A DNA stretch of 64,000 nt from Haliclona indistincta (lineage: Eukaryota; Porifera; Demospongiae; Haplosclerida; Chalinidae): NCBI GenBank assembly GCA_964017065.1, contig OZ024786.1, positions 5,929,781 to 5,993,780 of the forward strand. Reading direction: 5' to 3'. This document shows positions 1 through 10,760 of this stretch, in pieces. Position 1 is the first letter of the stretch; every line of letters starts with the position of its first letter. Under the pieces are notes generated by a model. That model was not told the DNA's origin. It did no database searches and was given only the letters and a program-made list of their open reading frames with translations. A program made the position numbers and the translations under genes.

Positions 1-165
1 ATGGAGCGCCAAACGCGACAAAAATACGATTGTCGATTACCGATTGTCGATCTTCGATTCGATTGGCGATTACCGATTGTCGATCTGTGATTCGATTGTC
101 GATTACCGATTGTCGATTTTTGAGTGTAGATCTTCGATTTGATTGTTGATTTTCGATTTCTTGTT
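1..165. repeat. CGATT-rich tandem repeat
   Basis: An irregular repeat with a unit of about 33 bp is built from smaller CGATT/TGTCGATT words. The phrase CGATTACCGATTGTCGAT recurs three times. No coding potential is visible in it. Confidence 0.8.
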
Positions 166-258
166 TACCGATTGCCATTCGCTCGGTCAGTACCAATCGC
201 CGATTCACTTTTCAATGTACGCATGCACGCCACGTGGTCTAAATAAGCTTCAAGCAGT

Positions 259-2360
259 GTTGGGAACAGTGGAGGAGGAGGAGGAACTAGACCTAGTGGA
301 AGAGACAGAGCTAGTGAAGGACGGAGTGCTAGTGTTGGGTACAGTGGAGAAGAAAGACGGAGATCTAGTGGAAGGAGTATAGCCAGCGAAGGACAGAGTG
401 ACAACAGTGCAAGTTACAATAGAGAAGAAAGAAGTAGACCTAGTGGACGAAGCGGCAGAGCTAGTGAAGGAACGAGTGCCAATGAGAGAGATAGAGCAGC
501 AGCTAGTGGAAGCAGAGCCAGTGAAAGATGGGGTTCCAGTGAAAGATATACAGCAGGAGTCAGTAGAGGTATTTATAAAATTTATGCCGGATTTAGGATT
601 CTGATCTCTGTTATAGATCACCAGTCTACATCAGCTGAAACTGACATGAACGTTGCGGAAGATGATGACACTGGTAAGCATGCTTGTATAAAGTAATTTT
701 TTATTTTTGCATTACAATTATGTGCATGGTGAGAATTTATTTGAAAATGTAGAGCAAATTAATGTAATGATACTATCACTTGTAAAATCATTATTGTGTA
801 GATTCTTTGTTTGAAAGAGCTGATCAGGTTCTGGACCGGCTTCGCCGTGTTAGGAGTGGAACAAGAGCTGAGGAATTTAGAAACCGCAGTGGAGTAGCCG
901 ATGAGATGAGCTCACTATTTCGGCGAAAAAAAGGAAAGACAGTATCGACAAAATGCAGCAGCACATGGACACATCGCTTTGTGTGTCTTTCTCGTTACGA
1001 TCAATCAACTATACCAACAACAGCTGTAGAGAAGGACAACTTAATTTCTGCAGGACTAGGAGAAAAGAAAGTAATCATAGAAGACGCAGATTGTAATGCT
1101 GACAAGTTTCGGGAAATTTTGCTGACAACATTTCCTAAGCTCATTGAGGGAGGAGGGTATCAGCTGTGCAAATGCAAACCCAACTCTAGAGAGCTGGAGG
1201 CATTGTCGTCCACTGCGTTAAGATCACCCAGGGTTTTGCAAAGCCTGGGTGGTAACTCACGTACTTACATCCGACCACTTCAGAAAGACCTTGATCTTTG
1301 TAAGAGTGGACCATCTGATGATGTAAGGGCTCATTAAAATTCTGAACAATAAATTGATTCTCTACATAGGGTCGTACTACTGTGCGGCCCTATGGCGCCT
1401 TCATATGTGTCTGATGAAATGGGCATTTGAATGTTTGCAGATCGATCATGCACACACTAATCATAATTTATACATGGCTGTATTGTTTGTCCTGTTGTTG
1501 GAATGTGACGATCATGCAGTGTTATTTACTAATTTTATTGTTACTTTTGTTTCTGTAATGCAGATGACAGAGATATGTTTGACTTGTGGATTGACAATAT
1601 CCTTAGACGATTTACAAGCACACATGGACTTTTGCAAAGAAGCTTTGTAAGTTAAATATAGAGGAACATGACTATGCATAAGAGTACAAGTTTCGTGTGA
1701 AATAAAATGATACTGGAAGAGAGTGGATCTGGCCTGCAAAGTAGCATAAACATATTTAAAGTGCATGTGTTGCCAAATTGTCATGCTTCAAAAACTAAGC
1801 CAAAATTAAGTGATCTGCTTACTCAAGTTGATCACCACTGTTTGCACATCATAGCTAATAGTTCAGCCTAAGATCGGTCTAGAATTATAAAATTTATTCT
1901 TGCAGCATGTAAAATGACTCTAGACAGCATACCTGCTACAGTAAAAGTAGCATTGGATATTTTCTGATCTCTAAAAGTATGAGAGAATGAGACGTTTCTT
2001 AATACAAGTTTGTACGTCTGCCAGCTATAGTGTATGAACAATAATAGAGAACCGATCGCCATGATTTATAGGATTAGCTATCTATAACCGCCATTATATA
2101 TAGCACTGAAGATGATGAGCAAGGTGTGTATGAACCTACTGAAGGTGTGCTGCATGAACCTACTGCTGAAGATGACATTGACTCGAACACGTGAGCATGC
2201 ATGCATACAGCTTTATACACATTATAGCTATAATACATTAATTTTAATTATTTATTAATAATCATTATAGTAGTGCCGAAGATGAACAAAGGGAACCACT
2301 ACTGCATTCGACCACCGTGGAATCAATTGTTGATTCTGAATCAATGCCTAATGCAGAAGA
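259..2360 (+). CDS. HECT-ligase-associated family gene, 5' and middle exons
   Basis: Five exons join in phase: about 259-673, 802-1322, 1564-1646, 2104-2190 and 2271-2360. All have GT donors (GTAAGC, GTAAGG, GTAAGT, GTGAGC, GTGAGC) and AG acceptors. Exon 1 encodes an R/S/E-rich repetitive stretch. Exon 2 holds a domain with the marks TWTHRFVCLS near its start and IRPLQKDLDL near its end; I recall this domain upstream of HECT-like regions in invertebrate and fish G2E3-like proteins. Exon 3 is a small Cys/His module (CLTCG then AHMDFC). Exons 4 and 5 are acidic and resemble each other (TEDDEQ and AEDEQ). No initiator ATG and no HECT region follow within this locus, so the gene is partial: either exons were not recognised or it was cut by the foldback at 2379. 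The ubiquitin-ligase role is an inference from the family. Confidence 0.6.
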
Positions 2361-2378
2361 GTGAGCATTCTAATAATT

Positions 2379-2680
2379 ACAAGTAATAAAAACATTATAA
2401 CCAAAATGCAAGAGATTTAGGGTTGGTAGGTCTACATTTATCGAAAAAGTATAGAAACAAGATTTTGAAATGAAAAGGATTGTATCAATAGCAGTGTAAT
2501 GCTACCTCCCTATTAAATTAACCACAACTATCGAAAGCAGTTAATTTAGGGAGGTAGCATTACACTGCTATTGATACAATCCTTTTCATTTCAAAATCTT
2601 GTTTCCATACTTTTTCGATAAATGTAGACCTACCAACCCTAAATCTCTTGCATTTTGGTTAAAATGTTTTTATTACTTGT
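2379..2680. mobile_element. near-perfect foldback element (about 302 bp)
   Basis: The left arm 2379-2522 and right arm 2540-2680 are reverse complements over about 140 bp. They differ by a few substitutions and a 3-nt bulge, and the loop is 17 nt. The high arm identity points to a young or gene-converted foldback/MITE. No target-site duplication is obvious. It lies directly after the fifth exon of the preceding gene. Confidence 0.85.
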
Positions 2681-3065
2681 TTCTTTTCTTTTTTATTAAT
2701 GACCTAGTTGGCACTTATGCTAACATAAAGAGAACATGGAGAACTATTCCCGGCCGGCCGCAGCCAGACTGCACTCGATCGACTCTGCACTGCATGCAAT
2801 GATGCAGCACGTACCATGCAACATTAGCTAACATTAATCTTATTACCCTGAACAGATAAATCCAGTGTAACAGTGAAGATTAGCACGTTGTCTGCTGTGA
2901 ACACTGCTAGTAGCAGCAGCACTCGCGTTCTAAGCAATTTGTACTAAGGTGCGCGTGTATTAGAATAATGACATACACGGGCGTGCGCGAGTAGGCGTAA
3001 CCTAGGCTTTCCCTAGTCTCTCTCTTAGAGGACGAAATAACTAAACATGCTGAATTTCCTGAGGA
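2681..3065. other. AT/GC-mixed stretch without a convincing gene
   Basis: A short open stretch follows a possible acceptor near 2856, but its phase does not match the upstream exons. Nothing else is recognised. Confidence 0.4.
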
Positions 3066-3067
3066 AG

Positions 3068-4359
3068 GGCAATTTCGCTTCTCCTTCTTAGGTACCCGAT
3101 ACAAGGCCTGTGGTGAAGGTTCTTCTTCTCGAGGTTGGTCTGTCACACCTCCATGGTCAAGTGAGCGAGCTAAAGCACAAATCAATCCAACAGCAGTAGC
3201 AGCAAGAAAGTGATCTCAGAGCCGTACTTCAAGCGTACAATACCGCTAGTGACCTTGGGAATAGATCCTTTAGGAAGAAACCCTATTGTCGAAAACACAG
3301 ATGACAACCTGTACATCAGAGTTTCGGAAAGTGAATTATCTGCTCAGTCTATTGTAGACCAGGCCTCAAGAAAGCTGGGAACACAAGAAGAGTTGATTAT
3401 CTTGGACTCTACGAAAATACCAATTTTGGACCGGAAGGTGACCAGCATGTTGATTAGTAATTTTAGTAGTAATTCTAACCTCTTGTAGAAGTCAAATACT
3501 GGAAGACACCAAGTCGTCGTCTTTTTTTTGCAAGGATGACCAACTATACAAATATAGTAGCTCTTCAGAAGAAAACGCTTGACCTGTCGTCTGATGAAGA
3601 AAACAAGATGGCAAGTCTAGAAAGTTCCATTAGCGAGGTGAGCACAATGTGAGATTTAGGTTTTCTTATTATTTATAATTTATTCAGGTGATGGAAACTG
3701 TTAAAAACTGGGAGACACTGGTCTTAAAGAAACTTTGACAAAAAGCCTTGAGTGCAAGATTTGCAAAGTTTTACCCAGAAGCCAGATGGTGGTTATGTCC
3801 TGCTGTAACCAACTCCTTGGCTGTGGCGAATGCTTAGACAGAGCGACACGAGAAGGGAACAACGAGTGCCCCCTGTGCAGGAATACAAACCCTTCCTGTG
3901 TTGCTCTGAAGGGCTTTGATGAGGTTGTGGAGAAGTTGAAGACAGGAAACTCCAGCAATGTTTAACCAATCACATAGACTGGTTCATCTCAAAGCTTGCC
4001 AATCCGATCAAGACAAAGCTATGCTCCGGCTCCTTCTACTACAAAGAGAAAGACAAGGTAATGTGCATGTAACAACGAGCACATGCATGTATTTGTAATT
4101 ACAGAATCAAATTGCATACACATATACATATCCAGTTGCAATAGCTCTTCATTTACTAAGTTATACTCATGCAGATCTTTTGATGATAGTGACACAAGTG
4201 CCAGTAGTGAAACAGATGGGTCAGATGATGAGTCAGATAAGAAGTCAGATGAGAACATTCCAGACAAATGGTGATTAAATTTATGTTATTAATAAGTTAA
4301 AACAAATTTTTGATTATTACAGTTTTGAGGATGGTGAATTTGATTACAGTACAGTATAA
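3068..4359 (+). CDS. RING-finger protein, multi-exon, with one frame break
   Basis: An exon ending about 3459 carries a domain with the marks NLYIRV, SIVDQASRKL and ELIILDS. A diverged copy of it occurs at 43400-43553. A second exon, 3489-3641, continues it (VKYWKTPSRR). After a 46-bp intron, the exon at 3688 carries a RING-like domain: CKIC, a CC pair, GCGEC and CPLCR, about 3750-3880. Later exons (4174-4271 and 4322-4359) give a Ser/Asp-rich acidic tail ending at TAA 4357-4359. RING proteins of this type usually act as E3 ubiquitin ligases. The frame is broken between about 3700 and 3735, and the frame changes again after 3960. This is therefore either a recent pseudogene or a locus with sequence errors. 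The 5' end is uncertain. Confidence 0.55.
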
Positions 4360-4559
4360 AGTTTTGTATCAAATCCTGCAGTTGCTATGATTTCAACAAT
4401 GGGCAAGTCTGAAAACATATACACCGAGTTCATTCCATAGCAATGAAGAACAAGGCTACTGAAAATGAAGATGCAAATGTGCAAATGGAAGATGAAGCTG
4501 GATGAAACATTGGAGTTTGATGAAACCAACATTGGATATGTACACTCAGTTTTTGATCA

Positions 4560-5539
4560 AAAGAAAGGTGAAAAAATGTTAAAATTACTTATAAACTCGC
4601 ATACTATTATACAGAATCAAGTAGCATACCGTAAATTATTTGTAGGAATTATGCATGGGCATGCATAATAATAATTATTAATATTATTGTTGGTTTACTA
4701 ATAATTATAAAGCACGATTACTAATCTTGAATTGGCTAATGCATCCATCATCACAAAAAAAATGAATTTTCAGAATAGCATTATTTTGTATTTAAGGTGA
4801 CGGGGTAGTGTTTGTCTAATTAAATATTCACAAAATATAAATAAACTCAGTGTCGAAACGAAAAGCGCTAGAACGCTATCAAGGTACTCTATGGATACAC
4901 AAAAGACCGCTCTTCTGAGCTGTGCAACACCTGGGAAAACACACAATGCCGCTGGGCAGTAAGCAGGCAAAAGCTGAATGCTGTGAAATACTATTTTCGA
5001 CGTCAATTTTCGGAGACTCTGTAAAGAAGAAACGACAGTGTTCGCCACTAACCGACACCTCTCCATCCATGACAGGGCCTGAATATGTTTTGCTAGTAAT
5101 CCGCCAAGTCAGTTGAGAGAAAAAGCCGAATGAGTCTTTAAAACAACACGAAACAACTGTCAGTTTGGCAACAAATATCGTCATAACTTAGTATCAGATG
5201 CTATCTAGACGAAGTTTTTACTTTCATGCCCTGCCCAAAGATACGCACAAATGGAACGGTCAGGTTTTACCGCTTGCAAGCAAGCGCTGTTCGCAAATTT
5301 TGACGCCGAAAAGGTAACTCGGTCGTACCGAACTTGTCGATTGGTCTCTGTCGCATAGTCAACCGCAGTATACCACATCGCCCACGCATTGTTTACATGC
5401 GCGCGAATGTTTGGCGGGAACAAACTCCACGAGGACGCTGAGTAACAATTTATAGCTACTGGTTAACAGTTTCTTCAAGCCTAGGTGAGCATAATAGTTA
5501 GAGGTTTAGCAATAAGTAAATACATGATACTTGGAGGAT
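4560..5539. other. intergenic, AT-rich, no gene seen
   Basis: Only short ORFs lacking recognisable domains occur here. The part next to 5540 is the likely promoter region of the Mutator/YqaJ gene. Confidence 0.4.
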
Positions 5540-8304
5540 ATGGGAAACAAAAAGAACAAAAAGCACCATAAAAACAACCACCGACACATGTTTCAGTTGA
5601 GAAAACACAACAGAAGAAAGCGGAGTCGTGAGAAGAGTGTTCAAACAGAGGAGTTGACAGCAGGATTGGGAGGTTCAAGAATAATCAACTTGGAACAACT
5701 GCAGGGCTATCTCAATAGTTTGACAATTCATTCTGCTAATTGTGGAGGCAATATTATAATTTCAGGTGAAAAACGACATGGTCTTGCCTCCATCATTTCT
5801 ACTCGGTGTTCAAAGTGTAACAGCACAATAAATTTGACCAGTTCTCAAAAGGTGAAAGGGCCTCGAGGTTACCAGCGTTGGCAGTGCAATCTTGCAGCTG
5901 TCTGGGGCCAGATGACTACTGGTGGGGGGCACACAAAACTTGAGGAGACAATGGGTGTACTTGGTGTTGTTCCTGTCATGAGTCCCAAGTCGTTTACGAG
6001 TAGCGAGAGAGATATTGGTGAGTGGTGGCAACAAGAGTTTGAGCAGATAATGATTGATGCTGGCAAGGAGGAAAAGCGTTTGGCTGAGGAGAGAGGGGAC
6101 TATCACGAAGGAGTGCCAGCAATCACTGTTGTTGTCGATGCTGGGTGGAGCAAATGGTCTCATCGCCACTCCTACAACGCCAAGTCAGGTGTTGGTATCA
6201 TCGCCGGGCAAGTAACAGGCAAGCTTCTCTACATCGGAGTGAGAAATAAGTATTGTACCGGTTGCAGACAGGGATTGTCTCAAGAGCAGCATACATGCTA
6301 CAAGAACTGGGAAAGGTCTTCTTCGGAGATGGAGCCAGACATAATCTTGGAAGGCTTCAAGCAGGCAGAGAAGGTGCATGGAGTTAGATACAAGAGGTTT
6401 GTAGGTGATGGTGACAGCTCGGTGTACCCGACACTAATCGACAGCGTGCCAGAATGGGGTCGCTATATTGAGAAGATCGAGTGCGCAAATCACTGCTGCA
6501 AGTGTTATAGATCTGCACTGGAGAAGCTAGTCATGGAAAAGCCTTCATACAAAGGTAGAGGGGGGCTAACCAAAAGAATGCGTTGCCGACTGACAAGTGC
6601 TGCTCGCTGCGCAATTAAAATGCGCAGCAAAGAACCAGACAAAGGAAAGGCTATCAAACTTCTTGAGCGTGATCTTCAGAATGGTCCCTACCACTGCTTT
6701 GGCCAACACGAACAGTGCAGTGCCGACTTTTGTTTGTCGGCAAAGGAGAGAGTGGATTCTTTAGATTCGTCTTCTACTGATGATGCAGCAACAGATGACA
6801 CGGAAACTGATCTTTTCATGGATGACAACGATGAACTTGCATGTAAGTTTACCTAAGGAAAACACATACCAATAATATTAGGATAGACAAGCAATCGTAC
6901 ATTAATTTCTCATTTTTAATTTTATTGTAGTGTCTGCAGACGCCATCCTGAATCAGGAAAGATTATGGGAAGAAACACTAGCTGACGATCCAGCCACAGA
7001 AGCCGAGGCACGACATGGTGGAACCGTTTCCACTGAAATTGACCCAGCTTTGATGCATGACATTCAGGTTATCGTTAGCCGGCTTGTCGCAAAAGCAAAG
7101 CAACTAATTGGAAATTTCACAACGAACCTCGTCGAGGGATGGATGCAAGTACGATCAAAATATGACGGGGGAAAGGTGATAAACCGATCCCAAAGTGGTT
7201 CATGGGAGCACCGATGCTATGGTGCTGGGCTGCAGCACAACCTAGGAAAGAGCTGGGGACCACCTACCTGGGAAAAAATGACCAGCTCTCCACCTAATCC
7301 AGTTTTCATTGACACAGCTGAATCTTCAGCTAAGAAAGTTGAAAAGACACGAAAACGCAAGGCCACAGAAACGGCCAAAGAAAGTCGACGAAAGAGTAAA
7401 TACTCTAAAAATGACGATTCAGTAGCTGCTCAAAAAGCATACAGCCGACATGGCAATGCTATACAGCCTGCAGACATTACTGATGATGTTTCTCCAGAGC
7501 AACTTGAAGGCCTGAAAAGAAATTTCTACACAACACAGATTGCAGTGACGAAGGAGCAGATCGAAGCCATTGAGCAAGAGACTAAAGATCAAAGTGAAAG
7601 TGAAACATGGATGAAAGAGAGAGCAAAACGTTGTACAGCATCACGCGTAGGCAGCATACTAAAGATGAGAAAAACAACAAAGAGAAGCAAGAAGGTAGAG
7701 GAGATCGTGTACAGTAGGTTTAGAGGAAATCGGGCAACACATTATGGAAAGAGCACAGAAGACATAGCCAGGCACCAGTATGTAGCTTACCAGCATCAGA
7801 ATGGTCACGCAGGCTTGCAAGTAATCCGAACTGGTCTTGTTGTCAGTACTGATAACCCATGGCTAGCAGCTAGTCCGGACGACAAAGTTCACGATCCTAG
7901 TGCATCACAATCTCTGGGCATAGCTGAGTACAAAAATCCATATGCAGCAAGAGATCTCTCCCTTGGCTGAGGCCTGTGACCAAGTCAAATCATTCTGTTT
8001 GGAAAGGCAAGTCACTGAGGAGAAAGGAAGAGAAACATGTATATACAGGCTGAAAAAAAGACACGACTACTTCTACCAAGTGCAATGCCAAATGTTCTGC
8101 TGTAATCTAGAATGGTGTGACTTTGTAGTGCGAACTAATAAGGAACTCCATGTGGAGCGAATATTCAAAGATCAGGACTGGTGGAACAAGCAACTGCCAA
8201 AATTGAAGAACTTCTACTTCAATGCACTCTTGCCAGAGTTGGCATGCCCAAGATACAACAAAGGAGGAATAAGAGAACCAGAATTGGCCACTGATGAAGC
8301 TTAG
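5540..8304 (+). CDS. Mutator-like transposase fused to YqaJ-type nuclease, two exons, one frameshift
   Basis: Exon 1 (5540-6842) starts at the ATG at 5540, inside the longer open frame, and has a Lys/Arg/His-rich N-terminus. It contains zinc-binding Cys pairs (CSKC), then a transposase core with Asp in VVVDAGW (about residue 200) and GDGDSS (about 290-292), followed by a Cys/His-rich part (CANHCCKCYRS). This matches what I know of the Mutator-like transposase domain family. The 88-bp intron (GTAAGT...GTAG) keeps phase. Exon 2 carries a basic linker and, from about 7590, a YqaJ-type exonuclease fold with TASRVG, AASPDD and the E-x-K motif in EYKNP. The frame changes by one base near 7965, right after that motif; otherwise the 900-residue protein is whole. 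It probably moves DNA; the nuclease role in transposition is inferred. No terminal repeats were identified. Confidence 0.8.
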
Positions 8305-8379
8305 ATACTTTCATATTCAAGCAATATATCCCTTCATTCCGAGGGGCCCGCCACTCCAGAAATCTCGTACACTATCAAA

Positions 8380-8560
8380 GAAATCCAGTTAGAAATCCAG
8401 AAATCCACCGTGAAATCCAGAAATCCACATGAAATCCAGAAATCCACCATGAAATCCAGAAATCCACGCGAAATCCAGAAATCCACCGCGAAATCCAGAA
8501 ATCCACAGTGAAATCAAGAAATCCACGGTGAAATCCAGAAATCCACCGTGATGACGTGGT
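8380..8560. repeat. 19-20 bp minisatellite
   Basis: About nine copies of a GAAATCCAGAAATCCACNGT-type unit lie just 3' of the Mutator/YqaJ gene. Copies vary at the last few bases. The ORF on the minus strand is only a reflection of the repeat. Confidence 0.9.
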
Positions 8561-9217
8561 CAAAATATCCGTTATTGCAATTAATAAACTTTAATAATAA
8601 TTGAAATTATAAATTTTTGTCACTGTAATAATTATACTGACGTCGAATTACGCAATCTCCAGCGTACTAGATCTGTTATCGACTAGAGCGTGCATGCAGC
8701 ATAATCCGAGGATTACTGCAGTAGCTAAGTTATCTTCAGGTCAGTGACTACAATTATAAAAACGTTACTATTGTGTAATGCATTTTGCAATTGTTTAATA
8801 CTGAATGCAATTGATATAGTTTCATTGCAAGAGATACAAGTGGTACAATAGTTCACTGCGAGAGATATATAGCTGAAACAACCAACAGATCAATAGTTGA
8901 TCTTTGTGTAAGTGACCTATTGCACAATGCACTGATTATTAGTGCTAAATTTGTGGTATCAATTTACAACTGTGTAACAGTGTTACTAGCAATGTCTATT
9001 TCTTCTTTCTATAATACATTTGGAATAGTTACTAACATAATTTTTAATATGGTGTCTATTGTATGACTGCATGGGTGTTGTATTATTTTACATGCTTATT
9101 CAAAATGCACAGCTGGCTTGCTAACTTGTTTTGTACATGTAAATAATGGCACAGCCTTACACAGCTGAAAGTGATATGTCCTGTACACTGTTTTTCTTTT
9201 TTTAAATAGTTCACAAC
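8561..9217. other. AT-rich leader region of the downstream transposon-like unit
   Basis: No coding sequence is recognised. It may include promoter or terminal sequence of the 9.2-13.9 kb unit, but no inverted terminal repeat was found. Confidence 0.3.
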
Positions 9218-9973
9218 ATGGCTAACCAGGCTCAAGCTCCAGATTCAAGCCATGAAGCATTGCTGAAAGAGGCAACGGAGGTTATGTCAAAATTACCTTC
9301 TTACATTATGCATAGCTTCATAGAAGCTGGTTTTGATACAATGCCAGTCATATGTGAGATGGACGAAGAAGCAATAAAACTGGTTGAAGACTATATCACT
9401 GATGAGTACCTCGATGACTCCAGGTTTGCTAGGGGTAAAAAAACCAGTGGGTTGTTTCAATTCCCTCCCGGTCACAAAAGAATAATCCGAAGATTTCTTA
9501 CTGAACAGAAAACTATCTATAACCAAGGTATCACTAAGCAAAGGAAGAGGTGCAGTTTTGACGCACCTACCACAGGCATGCCACCTACAAAGAAAGAAAT
9601 GCCTATTCGCAAGAACCCTATTGTAGAAGATGCTGCAAGCATCTATAAGCAAGTGCATACTCAAATACTACGCTGGCAAAAGTCACACAAGAATGAAATA
9701 GTGAAGCAATTGAAAGAGCATGATGGGTTTGAAGTAAATGTAATTTCGGATAATGACACTCAAGTTAGTATCACTTGCATGAAGTGTGGGAAACCTTATA
9801 GACTAGGGTTTAAGGAGGGAAAATGCAGCATATCTAATTGGACGAAGCATGTTGTTAAGTGCATAGAAAAAACCAAAGCTCCTTGTACTCCTAGTGTACA
9901 AATGTACTTTCCCATGCAGTACAACGAAATCAATCGAAGACAACCAGCATTTTCGGCATCGCCCCTCCCTTAA
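9218..9973 (+). CDS. zinc-finger N-terminal part of a transposon-like polyprotein
   Basis: This 251-codon ORF starts at ATG 9218. Its first half is acidic and helical (residues about 10-75), followed by a basic segment. Near the end is a single treble-clef-like finger: CMKCGKPY, then W-x2-H-x4-C (about residues 190-217). It lies in the same frame as the transposase ORF that begins near 10740. The repetitive spacer between them is read in another frame, so the two are probably parts of one broken long protein. A DNA- or partner-binding role is inferred from the finger. I do not recognise a named family. Confidence 0.6.
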   Translation: MANQAQAPDSSHEALLKEATEVMSKLPSYIMHSFIEAGFDTMPVICEMDEEAIKLVEDYITDEYLDDSRFARGKKTSGLFQFPPGHKRIIRRFLTEQKTIYNQGITKQRKRCSFDAPTTGMPPTKKEMPIRKNPIVEDAASIYKQVHTQILRWQKSHKNEIVKQLKEHDGFEVNVISDNDTQVSITCMKCGKPYRLGFKEGKCSISNWTKHVVKCIEKTKAPCTPSVQMYFPMQYNEINRRQPAFSASPLP

Positions 9974-9979
9974 AACAGG

Positions 9980-10760
9980 AGGGGCCGATTCCAGCTATCC
10001 TTCAACCTTCGAACTGGCAGCATCACTTGGTGGCAGTCTTTTTTCTCCTGGCAGCAAATCACTCAATTCTGATGACAGTCAACTCCCTCTTGATTGTAGC
10101 CCACTCCCTCTAGACACCAGCCCACTCCCTCTTGATGCTAGCCCACTCTCTCATGATGGTAGCTCACTCCCTCCTGAACACAGGTCTCTCTCTCATGATG
10201 GTAACTCACTCCCTCCTGAACGCAGGTCCCTCCCTCATGATGGTAGCCCACTCCCTCTTGATGCTAGCCCACTCTCTCTTGATGCTAGCCCACCTCCTCA
10301 TGATGATAGCTCACTCCTTCCTGAACACAGGTCTCTCTCTCATGATGGCAATTCACTCCCTCCTGAACACAGGTCTCTCCCTCATGATGGTAGCTCACTC
10401 CCTCCTGAACACAGGTCTCTCCCTCATGATGGTAGCACAGGTCTCTCTTTCATGATGGCAACTCACTCCTTCCTGAACACAGGTCTCTCCCTCATGATGG
10501 TAGCTCACTCCTTCCTGAACACAGGTCTCTCTCTCATGATGACAATTCGCTTCTTCCTGAACGCAGGTCTCTCCCTCATGATGGTAGCTCACTCCCTCCT
10601 GAACACAGGTCTCTCCCTCATGATGGTAGCTCACTCCCTCCTGAACACAGGTCTCTCTTTCATGATGGCAATTCGCTCCCTCCTGAACACAGGTCTCTCC
10701 CTCATGATGGTAGCGATGGCAGCTCACTAGTCCCTCATGATGGCAGCTTACTTCCTCCTG
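9980..10760 (+). repeat. coding minisatellite spacer (S-L-P-P-E-H-R / H-D-G units)
   Basis: Degenerate units of the type CTCCCTCCTGAACACAGGTC and CTCATGATGGTAGCTCA encode alternating HDG-S-S-L-P-P-E-H-R-S-L. The coding frame is one phase before about 10437 and another after it. The switch coincides with a unit that lacks about 16 bp. It links the zinc-finger ORF to the transposase ORF. Long ORFs in other frames, including the minus strand, are products of the repeat. Confidence 0.8.
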
